Shown here: positions 26,030-33,800 of the stretch, one piece after another
Layout of the letters: every line of letters begins with the position of its first letter
How positions within the stretch are numbered: position 1 is the stretch's first letter
Assembly: GCA_016841675.1 (NCBI GenBank)
Contig: JAENYQ010000003.1
Span: 1-64,000 of the forward strand
From: Desulfotomaculum sp.
Lineage (GTDB): Bacteria > Bacillota > Desulfotomaculia > Desulfotomaculales > Desulfallaceae
Direction: 5' to 3'
Length of the DNA stretch: 64,000 nt
Notes under the pieces: generated by a model
Told to the model about the DNA's origin: nothing
Databases searched by the model: none
The model's input: only the letters and a program-made list of their open reading frames with translations
Program-made: the position numbers and the translations under genes

Positions 26030-26578
26030 TCACCTCCTCTCGGGGCTGTCGTCTTTTTTGATGCCCATGTAAAATGACATGGAGTCAATAAGTTCCTGTA
26101 CCGTTGCCATGACGGGTTGTTCGTCGTAAGTGGTGGTTGTAGTTGTTGTAGATGTTGTGGTTTTTGGCGTGGTGATGTCTACCGGTTGCCACCGGGTTGG
26201 TAGGGCGGTGGTGGTTGATGGTGATGCGGGTGGGAGATCAACGATATTTGATTTAATAAAACTGTAGAAACGGTGACCGTTTTCCCAGCCCATTTCAGCC
26301 CTGTAGCGACACGCTGATTTTAGGTCGTGGAAGTACCAGTCATTAGTCAACGGGGGGAGTTCCACGCTTTTTACCAACCGGGGATTTTCGCTTTCATACC
26401 CCAATTCAGACGACAACTCATACAGTTTAAGTACCAATAAGCGTTCCTGCAGGGTTTTGATTTGTCCGAAGGCCAGTTCCCAATACAGGAAAACTGAATT
26501 CGGATTAACTACCAGCATGGCCAAAGTATTTTCATCGTACCAACGCGGAAGTTTCATCCGGTCAATATCACGGCTCAC
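26030..26578 (-). CDS. DUF4912-domain protein
   Basis: 182 residues. The N-terminal ~110 residues match DUF4912 (LPRWYDENTLAMLVVNPNSV, FLYWELAF, WYFHDLKSACRYRAEMGW), a domain that often accompanies GH57/glycogen genes and may bind carbohydrate. The C-terminal third is low-complexity Thr/Pro-rich (STTTALPTRW, TTTSTTTTTT), likely a flexible tail. GTG start with GGGGGG upstream; coupled to the GH57-GT4 fusion. Function not established. Confidence 0.75.
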   Translation of the reverse strand: MSRDIDRMKLPRWYDENTLAMLVVNPNSVFLYWELAFGQIKTLQERLLVLKLYELSSELGYESENPRLVKSVELPPLTNDWYFHDLKSACRYRAEMGWENGHRFYSFIKSNIVDLPPASPSTTTALPTRWQPVDITTPKTTTSTTTTTTTYDEQPVMATVQELIDSMSFYMGIKKDDSPERR

Positions 26579-26921
26579 AGGAAGCCCCCCTTTCTGGCAT
26601 GGTTTGGTAAGTATATTATAGCAAAATATAGAAATGGATGTTAATTAACAGAATATTAAATTTTAACGATTATATTATAAAAATTGACAAAGACTTGGAA
26701 TAATCAGGGCATAGACATTATAATGAAGATAGTAAACTGTTTAGGAGTTAAAATTCAGAATTTAGAATAAGGAACCAATAAAACATTTGCAGGTTTTCTT
26801 TTGTGGCAGAGGGCGCACTTTTTGGTGCTGGTGGTTTCCAGGGCATTCTGAATTTTGAGCACTTGAATAGTAATGAAGAATAAAACGAAGCGCTGCTAAG
26901 GAGGCTTAATCTGTTATCATT
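26579..26921 (+). promoter_or_regulatory. Divergent promoter region of the glycogen genes
   Basis: An AT-rich gap holding TTGACA (26694) and TATAAT (26719) on the plus strand; the 19-bp spacing is longer than ideal. A 12-bp inverted repeat AAAATTCAGAAT (26750) / ATTCTGAATTTT (26845) spans 83 bp downstream and could form in the leader or be an operator pair. No gene. Confidence 0.4.
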
Positions 26922-29477
26922 ATGTACTCGTACCGTACTGTTTCAGTAATACCGCGCCTGCCGGATTCTATTAAGCGGCTTAGAGAACTGGCCTATAATC
27001 TTTGGTTCAGTTGGAACGATTCCGCCCTGGAATTGTTTCGCTCCATCAACCCGATCCTCTGGGAGGAAGTATACCATAACCCGGTGCTTTTTCTGTTACA
27101 GGTGCAGGAGGAAGAGTTGAATGAGGCCGCCAGAGAGCGCAGTTTCCTTGGACGATATGCCAGCGTGATGAATAATTTTGACCGTTACATGCAGGGTGAG
27201 ACCTGGTGCGGCACTCAGCCCAAGCCCAAGATGGATGGCGATCACCTAATCGCCTATTTTTCAGCCGAGTTCGGTTTGCATGAATCATACCCCATTTATT
27301 CTGGGGGGTTGGGCCTTTTGGCCGGCGACCATTGTAAAGCGGCCAGCGACCTGGGACTGCCATTTGTGGGTGTGGGCCTTCTTTATAAGTACGGTTACTT
27401 TACTCAGTTAATTAACCGGGAAGGACGCCAGGAGGAACATTATGCGTATCATAATTTCCGTGAAATGCCGGTTATGCCGGTGCTGGATAAAGACGGTAAG
27501 GATGTAATAATTTCAGTGGAATTACCCGGTCGCAATGTTTCCGCCCGGGTCTGGCGGATGAATGTGGGTAGGTGTAAGATAATCTTTTTGGATGCTGATC
27601 TTGCTGCTAACGACCGGGATGATCGGGCGCTTACGGCGCAGCTTTACGGAGGCAATCAGGATACCCGCATCAGCCAGGAGATACTCTTGGGCATTGGCGG
27701 TGTCCGGGCACTCAGGGCTATGGGGTTACAGCCTACGGTATGGCATATTAACGAAGGGCATGCTGCTTTTCTGCTGGTGGAGAGAATGCGGGAAATGATT
27801 GAAGAGCAGGGTATGCCGGCAGGTCCGGTGATGGAATTACTTCGGGCGGATACCATTTTTACTACCCATACTCCAGTACCGGCCGGACATGATGTTTTCA
27901 GTTCTGAAATGATTGATCGTTACCTGGGTCATTTTTACGGGCGTTTAGGCCTGTCCGGAGAACAGTTTTATGCATTGGGTCACGATCAGGGCCGTAGCGG
28001 TTTTAACATGACCACGCTGGCCCTGGGGCGTTCGGGATTCTGTAACGGGGTCAGCCGGCTGCATGGTCAGGTTACTCGGGCTATGTTTCACCACCTTTAC
28101 GAGGGGCTGCCCGAGGAGGAAGTGCCCATTGGACATGTGACCAACGGTGTGCACACGTTGACCTGGCTGGCTCCCGGCGTACGTGAGCTGTTTGAAGATT
28201 ATCTGGAGAAAAGCTGGGATACTTGCGTATCTGACCCTGGCAGTTGGAAAAGAGTGGACAGCATTCCTAACCGGGAATTATGGATGGTGCACAGCCAGCA
28301 AAAGGAGAAGGCCTTGGATTTCGCCCGCAAAAAACTTGTTGAGCAGCGCATGCGTAACAGGGAAACCATGGACCGCATCAGCGAAGTAGATGATTATCTT
28401 CGGCCCGAGGTGTTGACCATTGGTTTTTCCCGCCGTTTTGCCACATACAAGCGGGCTGACCTATTGTTTCGAGATTTGGAACGGCTTAATAATCTGGTCA
28501 ATGACCCCGGGCAACCGGTGCAATTCATCTTTGCTGGTAAGGCTCACCCCGCAGATGTACCGGGACATGATTTGATTAAAATGATTAACGATGTTTCCAA
28601 GGAGGAGCGGTTCCGAGGCAAAGTGGTGTTTCTGGAAAATTACGATATTAACGTATCACGCTACCTGCTCCAGGGAGTGGACGTATGGCTCAACACTCCT
28701 CGCAGGCCGTTTGAGGCTAGCGGTACCAGCGGTATGAAAGCAGCCATCAACGGCGTGCTAAACTGCAGCGTGCTGGACGGTTGGTGGCCGGAAGCGTACA
28801 ATGGAGAAAATGGTTTTATGGTGGGAACAGACTGGGATTTCACTGACGAGGAAACCCAGGACCGTTATGATTTCAACGCTCTGTATACACTGCTTGAGGA
28901 GGATGTGGTTCCGGCTTATTACGAGCGGGAGGATGGTATACCAAATCACTGGGTTAAGTGGATGAAAGAATCAATTAAGTCCATAGGCCCTTATTTCAGC
29001 ACTGAGCGAATGGTTATGGAATATGCCAAGAACTATTACTTTTCAGCCATGGAGCGCCACATTACTTTTTTTGCAGACGGTTACCGGGTCGCTAGTGAAT
29101 TGTATGCATTGAAAAGATTTCTTTTAGAAAACTGGCATCATGTTAAAGTTTTATCTGTTAGGACTGACGGTGCCAAAAACATCCATCCAGATGAAAAGAT
29201 GCTGCTTTGGGCCGAGGTTGAACTTGGCCCGGTGAAACCAGATCAGGTACGGGTGGAAATAGCATATGGTGAAGTTTGGGAAAAAGGTCTGCGCGACATT
29301 CAAACCGCTCCTCTGGTGTTGGAAGTGGGCGCGGGTGACGATGGAAAGTCGATATACAAGGGTGAGATCAGCCTGCCCCAAGGTATGTTTGGCTACACGG
29401 TACGGTTGCGACCACACAGCCCGTATTTTGCCAGTCGATTTGAATTACCCCTGGTTGCCTGGTCACCGCCGTTTTAA
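26922..29477 (+). CDS. glgP: Alpha-glucan (glycogen) phosphorylase, GT35
   Basis: Releases glucose-1-phosphate from glycogen using pyridoxal phosphate. 851 residues: a DUF3417 N-terminal domain (IKRLRELAYNLWFSWNDSAL), then the phosphorylase core: GLHESYPIYSGGLGLLAGDH, WHINEGHAAFLLVERM, THTPVPAGHDVF, and the region EASGTSGMKAAINGVLN that contacts phosphate and PLP. This is the short archaeal/bacterial subtype without allosteric N-terminal helices. The nearest GGAGG is 17 bases before the ATG, unusually far; no better start was found. It faces the branching enzyme gene across a shared promoter region, so synthesis and breakdown genes are paired. Confidence 0.92.
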   Translation: MYSYRTVSVIPRLPDSIKRLRELAYNLWFSWNDSALELFRSINPILWEEVYHNPVLFLLQVQEEELNEAARERSFLGRYASVMNNFDRYMQGETWCGTQPKPKMDGDHLIAYFSAEFGLHESYPIYSGGLGLLAGDHCKAASDLGLPFVGVGLLYKYGYFTQLINREGRQEEHYAYHNFREMPVMPVLDKDGKDVIISVELPGRNVSARVWRMNVGRCKIIFLDADLAANDRDDRALTAQLYGGNQDTRISQEILLGIGGVRALRAMGLQPTVWHINEGHAAFLLVERMREMIEEQGMPAGPVMELLRADTIFTTHTPVPAGHDVFSSEMIDRYLGHFYGRLGLSGEQFYALGHDQGRSGFNMTTLALGRSGFCNGVSRLHGQVTRAMFHHLYEGLPEEEVPIGHVTNGVHTLTWLAPGVRELFEDYLEKSWDTCVSDPGSWKRVDSIPNRELWMVHSQQKEKALDFARKKLVEQRMRNRETMDRISEVDDYLRPEVLTIGFSRRFATYKRADLLFRDLERLNNLVNDPGQPVQFIFAGKAHPADVPGHDLIKMINDVSKEERFRGKVVFLENYDINVSRYLLQGVDVWLNTPRRPFEASGTSGMKAAINGVLNCSVLDGWWPEAYNGENGFMVGTDWDFTDEETQDRYDFNALYTLLEEDVVPAYYEREDGIPNHWVKWMKESIKSIGPYFSTERMVMEYAKNYYFSAMERHITFFADGYRVASELYALKRFLLENWHHVKVLSVRTDGAKNIHPDEKMLLWAEVELGPVKPDQVRVEIAYGEVWEKGLRDIQTAPLVLEVGAGDDGKSIYKGEISLPQGMFGYTVRLRPHSPYFASRFELPLVAWSPPF

Positions 29478-29504
29478 AATTATTATTCGTGAGGTAAAAC
29501 ACCT

Positions 29505-30074
29505 TTGAAACAGCATTCATTGCAACACCTGTATGAACGAATACGCCGGTGCAGTTGTGATTGCCCGGGTGAGCGGCAGGGTGCCGGTACGGTAAGAGAT
29601 ACCGGCAGTCCGGAAATTGGGGTGGTGCTGCTGGGGGAAGCACCCGGCGGGGAGGAAATTAAGCGTGGTGCCCCCTTTGTGGGGCAGGCCGGGGTTAATC
29701 TGGACGATTATCTGCAGTTGGCCGGTCTGACACGTTCCGACATTTTTATTACTAACACGGTAAAGTGCCGTCCCACTAAAAACAACGGGCGGGCCAACCG
29801 TCGGCCTGTTAGTTGTGAAATAAAATCCTGCGCCCGGTGGTTGGACGAGGAATTGGAAATTATTTTGCCACGCGTTATCATCACCCTTGGGGACGTGGCG
29901 TTGAAAAGGTTAGGTGGGCAGACCAAGCGCATAGGCGAATGCCATGGTGAGCCGCTGATGTTAAACGGAATTACGGTCATACCTATGTACCACCCCGCGG
30001 CTGTCATTTACCGCCGCCAACTGGAACCAATCATCGCCGCCGATTTCACCAACCTAAAAAAATGGCTAACCTAA
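29505..30074 (+). CDS. Family 4 uracil-DNA glycosylase
   Basis: Removes uracil from DNA. 189 residues with motif GEAPGGEE (family 4 motif 1), GAPFVGQAGVNLDDYL and motif 2 HPAAVIY. Four cysteines expected to hold a [4Fe-4S] cluster: two in RRCSCDCPG near the N-terminus and two in SCEIKSCARW. The TTG start at 29505 lies behind GTGAGG; it is separated by 27 bp from glgP and may be cotranscribed, though functionally unrelated. A palindromic repeat follows the stop codon directly. Confidence 0.88.
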   Translation: MKQHSLQHLYERIRRCSCDCPGERQGAGTVRDTGSPEIGVVLLGEAPGGEEIKRGAPFVGQAGVNLDDYLQLAGLTRSDIFITNTVKCRPTKNNGRANRRPVSCEIKSCARWLDEELEIILPRVIITLGDVALKRLGGQTKRIGECHGEPLMLNGITVIPMYHPAAVIYRRQLEPIIAADFTNLKKWLT

Positions 30075-30079
30075 CCAGT

Positions 30080-30150
30080 GGGGTCAGGCTCTTAACTTAT
30101 TAACTTATTTCAATTTTTGAAATAAGTTAATAAGTTAAGAGCCTGACCCC
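30080..30150. repeat. GGGGTCAGG-type palindrome, copy 2
   Basis: Perfect 34-bp arms starting GGGGTCAGGCTCTTAACTTA around a 3-base loop. The outer arms equal those at 21854-21927. It lies between the glycosylase gene and a pseudogene, five bases from each. Confidence 0.88.
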
Positions 30151-30154
30151 AATC

Positions 30155-30500
30155 CTATACTGCAACGGCTATAGCTGCGCCCAGTGCTCCCATGCTGAGG
30201 CTCTTGGGGAACCATTACTTTTACTACCAGTTTGGCTGCTAATAATTTTACCATGCAGTGGTTATTGGCCACGCCGCCCGTAAATACCAGCGGTTGTTCA
30301 AAACCGACCCGCTGCAGCATACCGCAAGTTCTTTCCACCACCGCTGCTGCGTGCAGGGCCAGGGCGATATCGTTTCTTGGTGCCCCCCGGTGCAGCAGGG
30401 ATACTGCTTCAGACTCTGCAAACACTGTACACATGCTGCTGATTTTGATCCCCGGTCTGCCATGCAGTGCCGCGTCGCCGAATTCAGTGATCCCAGAAAA
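30155..30500 (-). pseudogene. Truncated HgdC/BadG-type CoA-dehydratase activator ATPase
   Basis: The minus strand encodes the C-terminal third of an activator of 2-hydroxyacyl-CoA dehydratase: KISSMCTVFAESEAVSLL, then VFTGGVANNHCMVKLL and VMVPQEPQ. A one-base shift near 30195 puts the expected ending MGALGAAIAVAV and its TAG (30155-30157) in a different frame. The N-terminal ATP-binding and first [4Fe-4S] Cys regions are absent; sequence upstream of about 30500 has no homology. Clear decayed remnant. Confidence 0.8.
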
Positions 30501-30597
30501 AGTGTATATGGGCCCCATAATATAAACGTAAACCAGGATTTGCTTATTGAAGTCCAGAATTACACACATAAAACGGTTTAATAGAGGCGGAGTCATA

Positions 30598-31683
30598 ATG
30601 TACGATGTTGCTATAGTGGGTGCTGGTCCGGCAGGAGCTACCCTGGCCCGGTTAATCGGCAGTAAATTGAAAGTACTTTTAGTTGACCAGCGAAGGCCAA
30701 TCGAGCCCAACCAAAAAACATACCAAAAGCCCAAATGCTGTGGTGGTTTGCTGGCCCCCGATGCTCAAAAAATGATTGCCATGCTTGGTCTGGGGTTGCC
30801 CGGAGACTTAATCGTGGGACCGCAGTTATTTACGGTAAGAACTATTGATTTACAAAATTTTATAGAAAGATATTACCAACGGTTCTACATCAACATAGAC
30901 AGGCGGAAGTTTGATAGTTGGCTGGTATCCCTGGTCCCGGATGCGGTGGATCTACGTTTGGGTTGCTCGTTTAAGTCACTTGCAAGGGAAGAAGGGTATT
31001 TTCAAATGAGATTGGTAAGAGATGGTAAAGCACACATTGAACGGGCGAGATTCTTGGTGGGGGCTGACGGTGCATTTTCAATGGTACGTAGGACGGCGTT
31101 CCCAGCCCAACCGGTGCCCGTAAAATATACTGCCGTGCAGGAATGGTTTTACCCCGAAAAGATGCAACCTTATTTCACGACAATATTTGACCCGGAAATA
31201 AGTGACTTCTATTCTTGGACCATTCCCAAAGAGGATATGCTGCTTCTCGGTGCCGCTATTCCCCATCGGCACGACGTAAACAAGCGGTTTAATCTGTTGA
31301 AAAACAAGCTTAAAAATTATGGGTTTAGTTTGGGCCCTGCAGCTAAAAGGGAAGGAACACTGTTACTCAGGCCAATGCACATGAATCAGATATGTACGGG
31401 AGCAAATGGTGTTGCGTTAATTGGAGAGGCGGCGGGCTGGATTAGCCCCAGTTCTGCTGAGGGTTTGAGCTACGCTTTTAAAAGCGCGCTGGCCTGCGCC
31501 CAGAGCCTCGTGAAGGAACCGCCGGACTTTTTAGAAACCTATCGCCGGAACGCTGCCGGAATGTTCTTTAATATCAGGCTTAAGAATTTGAAATCACCTT
31601 TTATGTATCACCCTGGACTTAGAAAAATAATCATGAAGTCAGGCATAATGAGTATGGATGTAAAACACAGCCCACTAAACTAG
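30598..31683 (+). CDS. Geranylgeranyl-reductase-family FAD oxidoreductase
   Basis: 361 residues. The FAD site is at the N-terminus (YDVAIVGAGPAGATLARLIG); KPKCCGGLLAPDAQ is typical of GGR-type proteins of anaerobes; RFLVGADGAFSMVRR and GVALIGEAAGWISPSSAEGL complete the flavin fold. Family members reduce isoprenoid chains or act on unknown substrates; the substrate here is not deducible. The start is ATG at 30598; an extension to 30547 lacks support. Isolated gene beside a pseudogene. Confidence 0.8.
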   Translation: MYDVAIVGAGPAGATLARLIGSKLKVLLVDQRRPIEPNQKTYQKPKCCGGLLAPDAQKMIAMLGLGLPGDLIVGPQLFTVRTIDLQNFIERYYQRFYINIDRRKFDSWLVSLVPDAVDLRLGCSFKSLAREEGYFQMRLVRDGKAHIERARFLVGADGAFSMVRRTAFPAQPVPVKYTAVQEWFYPEKMQPYFTTIFDPEISDFYSWTIPKEDMLLLGAAIPHRHDVNKRFNLLKNKLKNYGFSLGPAAKREGTLLLRPMHMNQICTGANGVALIGEAAGWISPSSAEGLSYAFKSALACAQSLVKEPPDFLETYRRNAAGMFFNIRLKNLKSPFMYHPGLRKIIMKSGIMSMDVKHSPLN

Positions 31684-31824
31684 CTTATTTATTCCGGGGT
31701 TTTGTTTATTAATTTAAATTTGTTTTTTGCTAAGGGCATCCCTTGCGGGTGCCCGAAATGGTAATCCGGTAGGAGGAAAAGTATGTTTTCTTGCAAGGTC
31801 AAAAGGGTAGAATGGGGTAGGTTA

Positions 31825-32289
31825 CTATTTTGTTTTTAAATCATCGGCTTGCGTTAACTTAAACTCCGCCAATCGGTCGTGCAGTTGCTCGAATAGCAGT
31901 CCCACGGCAAACCACAGTGGGGCCATGTCCAGGCGGATCAACCCGTTAACCTGCCAGCCTTCCCGATAAATCCAGGGGCTGGTGCCAACCAGGGAGCGGA
32001 TTACGCCACCGGTGGCATACTCCAAAAACCAGATTACCAGCACCCAGACCATGCCCCGCAGGTACCAGTGCAGGGGACGTATGGCGTTGTGCAGCGGTTC
32101 CAGGAAAACCGCCAGCCCATATATCGGAAACATCCATAGGTAGGTATGGCCCTCCAGACGCGAGCTTCCCCGCATTGCGGAACCCAGTCCTGTGTATGCC
32201 ACCTCCAGACCCCAGCCAAGTAAACCGTAAATGAAAAATCTAATGCCCATATAAGTATTTTGTGCCGAAATGTAATTATTATGGGGCAA
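31825..32289 (-). CDS. CmpB-like putative ABC transporter permease (PF06541 type)
   Basis: A 142-154 residue integral membrane protein with four hydrophobic segments: GIRFFIYGLLGWGLEVAYTG, YLWMFPIYGLAVFLEPLHNA, LRGMVWVLVIWFLEYATGGV and LDMAPLWFAVGLLFEQLHD. The ILGWxxEV... and PWxYR patterns fit the small CmpB-like family, whose transport role is only predicted. The start is uncertain: TTG at 32289 or ATG at 32253, neither with a ribosome site. No ATPase partner nearby. Confidence 0.65.
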   Translation of the reverse strand: MPHNNYISAQNTYMGIRFFIYGLLGWGLEVAYTGLGSAMRGSSRLEGHTYLWMFPIYGLAVFLEPLHNAIRPLHWYLRGMVWVLVIWFLEYATGGVIRSLVGTSPWIYREGWQVNGLIRLDMAPLWFAVGLLFEQLHDRLAEFKLTQADDLKTK

Positions 32290-32379
32290 AAAATCAATAG
32301 TAAAAAATTAACAGGCAGGTATTTGAGTCACACTCGTCGAAGGCTTTTTTGAAAAATTTAAGCCCCGGAGGTGATTAAA

Positions 32380-33636
32380 ATGGGCTACGTTATTGTAGGC
32401 AACAGTGCTGCTGGGGTAACTGCCGCCGGGACATTACGGCGGCTGTTACCGGATGCCCGTATAACGGTGGTTGACTCGGATCCGCACGGAGCTTACGCCC
32501 GGTGTATGATTCCAGATGTTGTGGCCGGGAAAGCCGATCTTAACAGTATTTCATTCCGGAGTAACGAATTCTACCAGGACACGAATATAGAGCTGGCGCG
32601 GGACCGGGTAGTTTCAGTGCACCCGGACAGACACCTGGTCAAATTGGCTGGAGACAAGGAGCTGGGTTACCAGCGATTGTTATTGGCCTCGGGATCGCGC
32701 CCGGTTAAACCTCAGGTGGAAGGCATGGATTTACGCGGTGTGTTTTACTTGCGTACATATGCTGATGCCGCCAATATGGCTGTTTTAGCGGAGAAATCGC
32801 GCCGGGCTGTGGTACTGGGCGGTGGTTTGGTGGGATTAAAGGGAGCTTTGGCCTTGCGCAGGAAAGGATTGCCCAGGGTGACGGTGTTAATGAAAAGCAG
32901 TCACCTGCTGAACCGCCAGCTTCCCCCTGAGGCGGCAGAGCTGCTGGAACGGGAATTAACGCTGGCCGGAGTGACTGTTATCCGGGAAGTAAACCCAAAA
33001 TTCATCAGCGGTTTGGATGATCAAGTGCATACAGTGGTGCTCGAAAACGGTCGGGAACTATTGGCCGACATTGTGCTGGCAGCCAAGGGAGTACAACCCA
33101 ACGCCGAACTGCTGCAGGACGCCGGCGGGTTGGCCGACCGCGGAGTAAGGGTTAACGATTACCTGCAGACTTCGCTGACAGACGTTTATGCCGCCGGCGA
33201 CTGCATAGAAGTAACTGATGCCGTTACCGGACGCAAGGCGCCGGCCGGCTTGTGGCCACTGGCGGTGGAACAGGGGCGTTCCGCGGCTTTCAATATGGCC
33301 GGCCAAAGGTTGAAATACCCGCCTCCGGTGGCTGCCATGAGTGCGGTTCAGTTTGGGGATCTGGCATTAATTTCTGTAGGCCCGGTTGATTATCCCGGAG
33401 ACGATGTCTACACTTTCGGCCCCCGGGACTGGCTGTACCGGCGGCTTGTGTTCCGGGATGGGTGCTTGGTAAGCGCGGTGTTTACCGGAAATGTGGAAAG
33501 AGCCGGGCTTTACACATGGCTAATCCGCAGTGGCCGCCGGGTGACGGATGCCCTGCGCGGTAAAATGGTGGCCGGAACGTTGACAGCGGCCGACCTGGCC
33601 CTGTCAGGTGAGTGTTGTAGTAAGGGCACAAGGTAG
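32380..33636 (+). CDS. FAD/NAD-dependent oxidoreductase of the CO dehydrogenase cluster (FNOR)
   Basis: 418-residue flavoprotein of the NADH oxidase / CoA-disulfide reductase fold. FAD motif YVIVGNSAAGVTAAGTLRRL; C42 in YARCMIPD occupies the place of the redox-active Cys of Nox enzymes; NAD motif AVVLGGGLVGLKGALAL; second flavin contact DVYAAGDCIEV. The start is ATG at 32380, behind GGAGGTG. It precedes cooS and cooF on the same strand. CODH-CooF-FNOR clusters are known, and are thought to pass CO electrons to NAD(P). Confidence 0.85.
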   Translation: MGYVIVGNSAAGVTAAGTLRRLLPDARITVVDSDPHGAYARCMIPDVVAGKADLNSISFRSNEFYQDTNIELARDRVVSVHPDRHLVKLAGDKELGYQRLLLASGSRPVKPQVEGMDLRGVFYLRTYADAANMAVLAEKSRRAVVLGGGLVGLKGALALRRKGLPRVTVLMKSSHLLNRQLPPEAAELLERELTLAGVTVIREVNPKFISGLDDQVHTVVLENGRELLADIVLAAKGVQPNAELLQDAGGLADRGVRVNDYLQTSLTDVYAAGDCIEVTDAVTGRKAPAGLWPLAVEQGRSAAFNMAGQRLKYPPPVAAMSAVQFGDLALISVGPVDYPGDDVYTFGPRDWLYRRLVFRDGCLVSAVFTGNVERAGLYTWLIRSGRRVTDALRGKMVAGTLTAADLALSGECCSKGTR

Positions 33637-33800
33637 AATTGGTGCAGCGATACAAACTTAGGGTGGACGTCCATAGCACAATCAGAAGGTGAAAATCTAT
33701 TTTTCGGGTAGCCTAGCATTCCCGCAAGGGTGCTCCTACGACAACAATTTTAAGTTTGTTTGCGAATATGTTGTATTCCTCAATAAAGGAGGCAGCGAAA

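Noticed and set aside
30135-30734. A 199-aa minus-strand protein
   Set aside because: Its N-terminal half is antisense to the start of the flavoprotein gene and the rest is a truncated activator remnant; called a pseudogene instead.
31783-31839. 18-codon frame after AGGAGGAAAAGT
   Set aside because: Excellent ribosome site but too short and without recognisable features; may be the start of a deleted gene.
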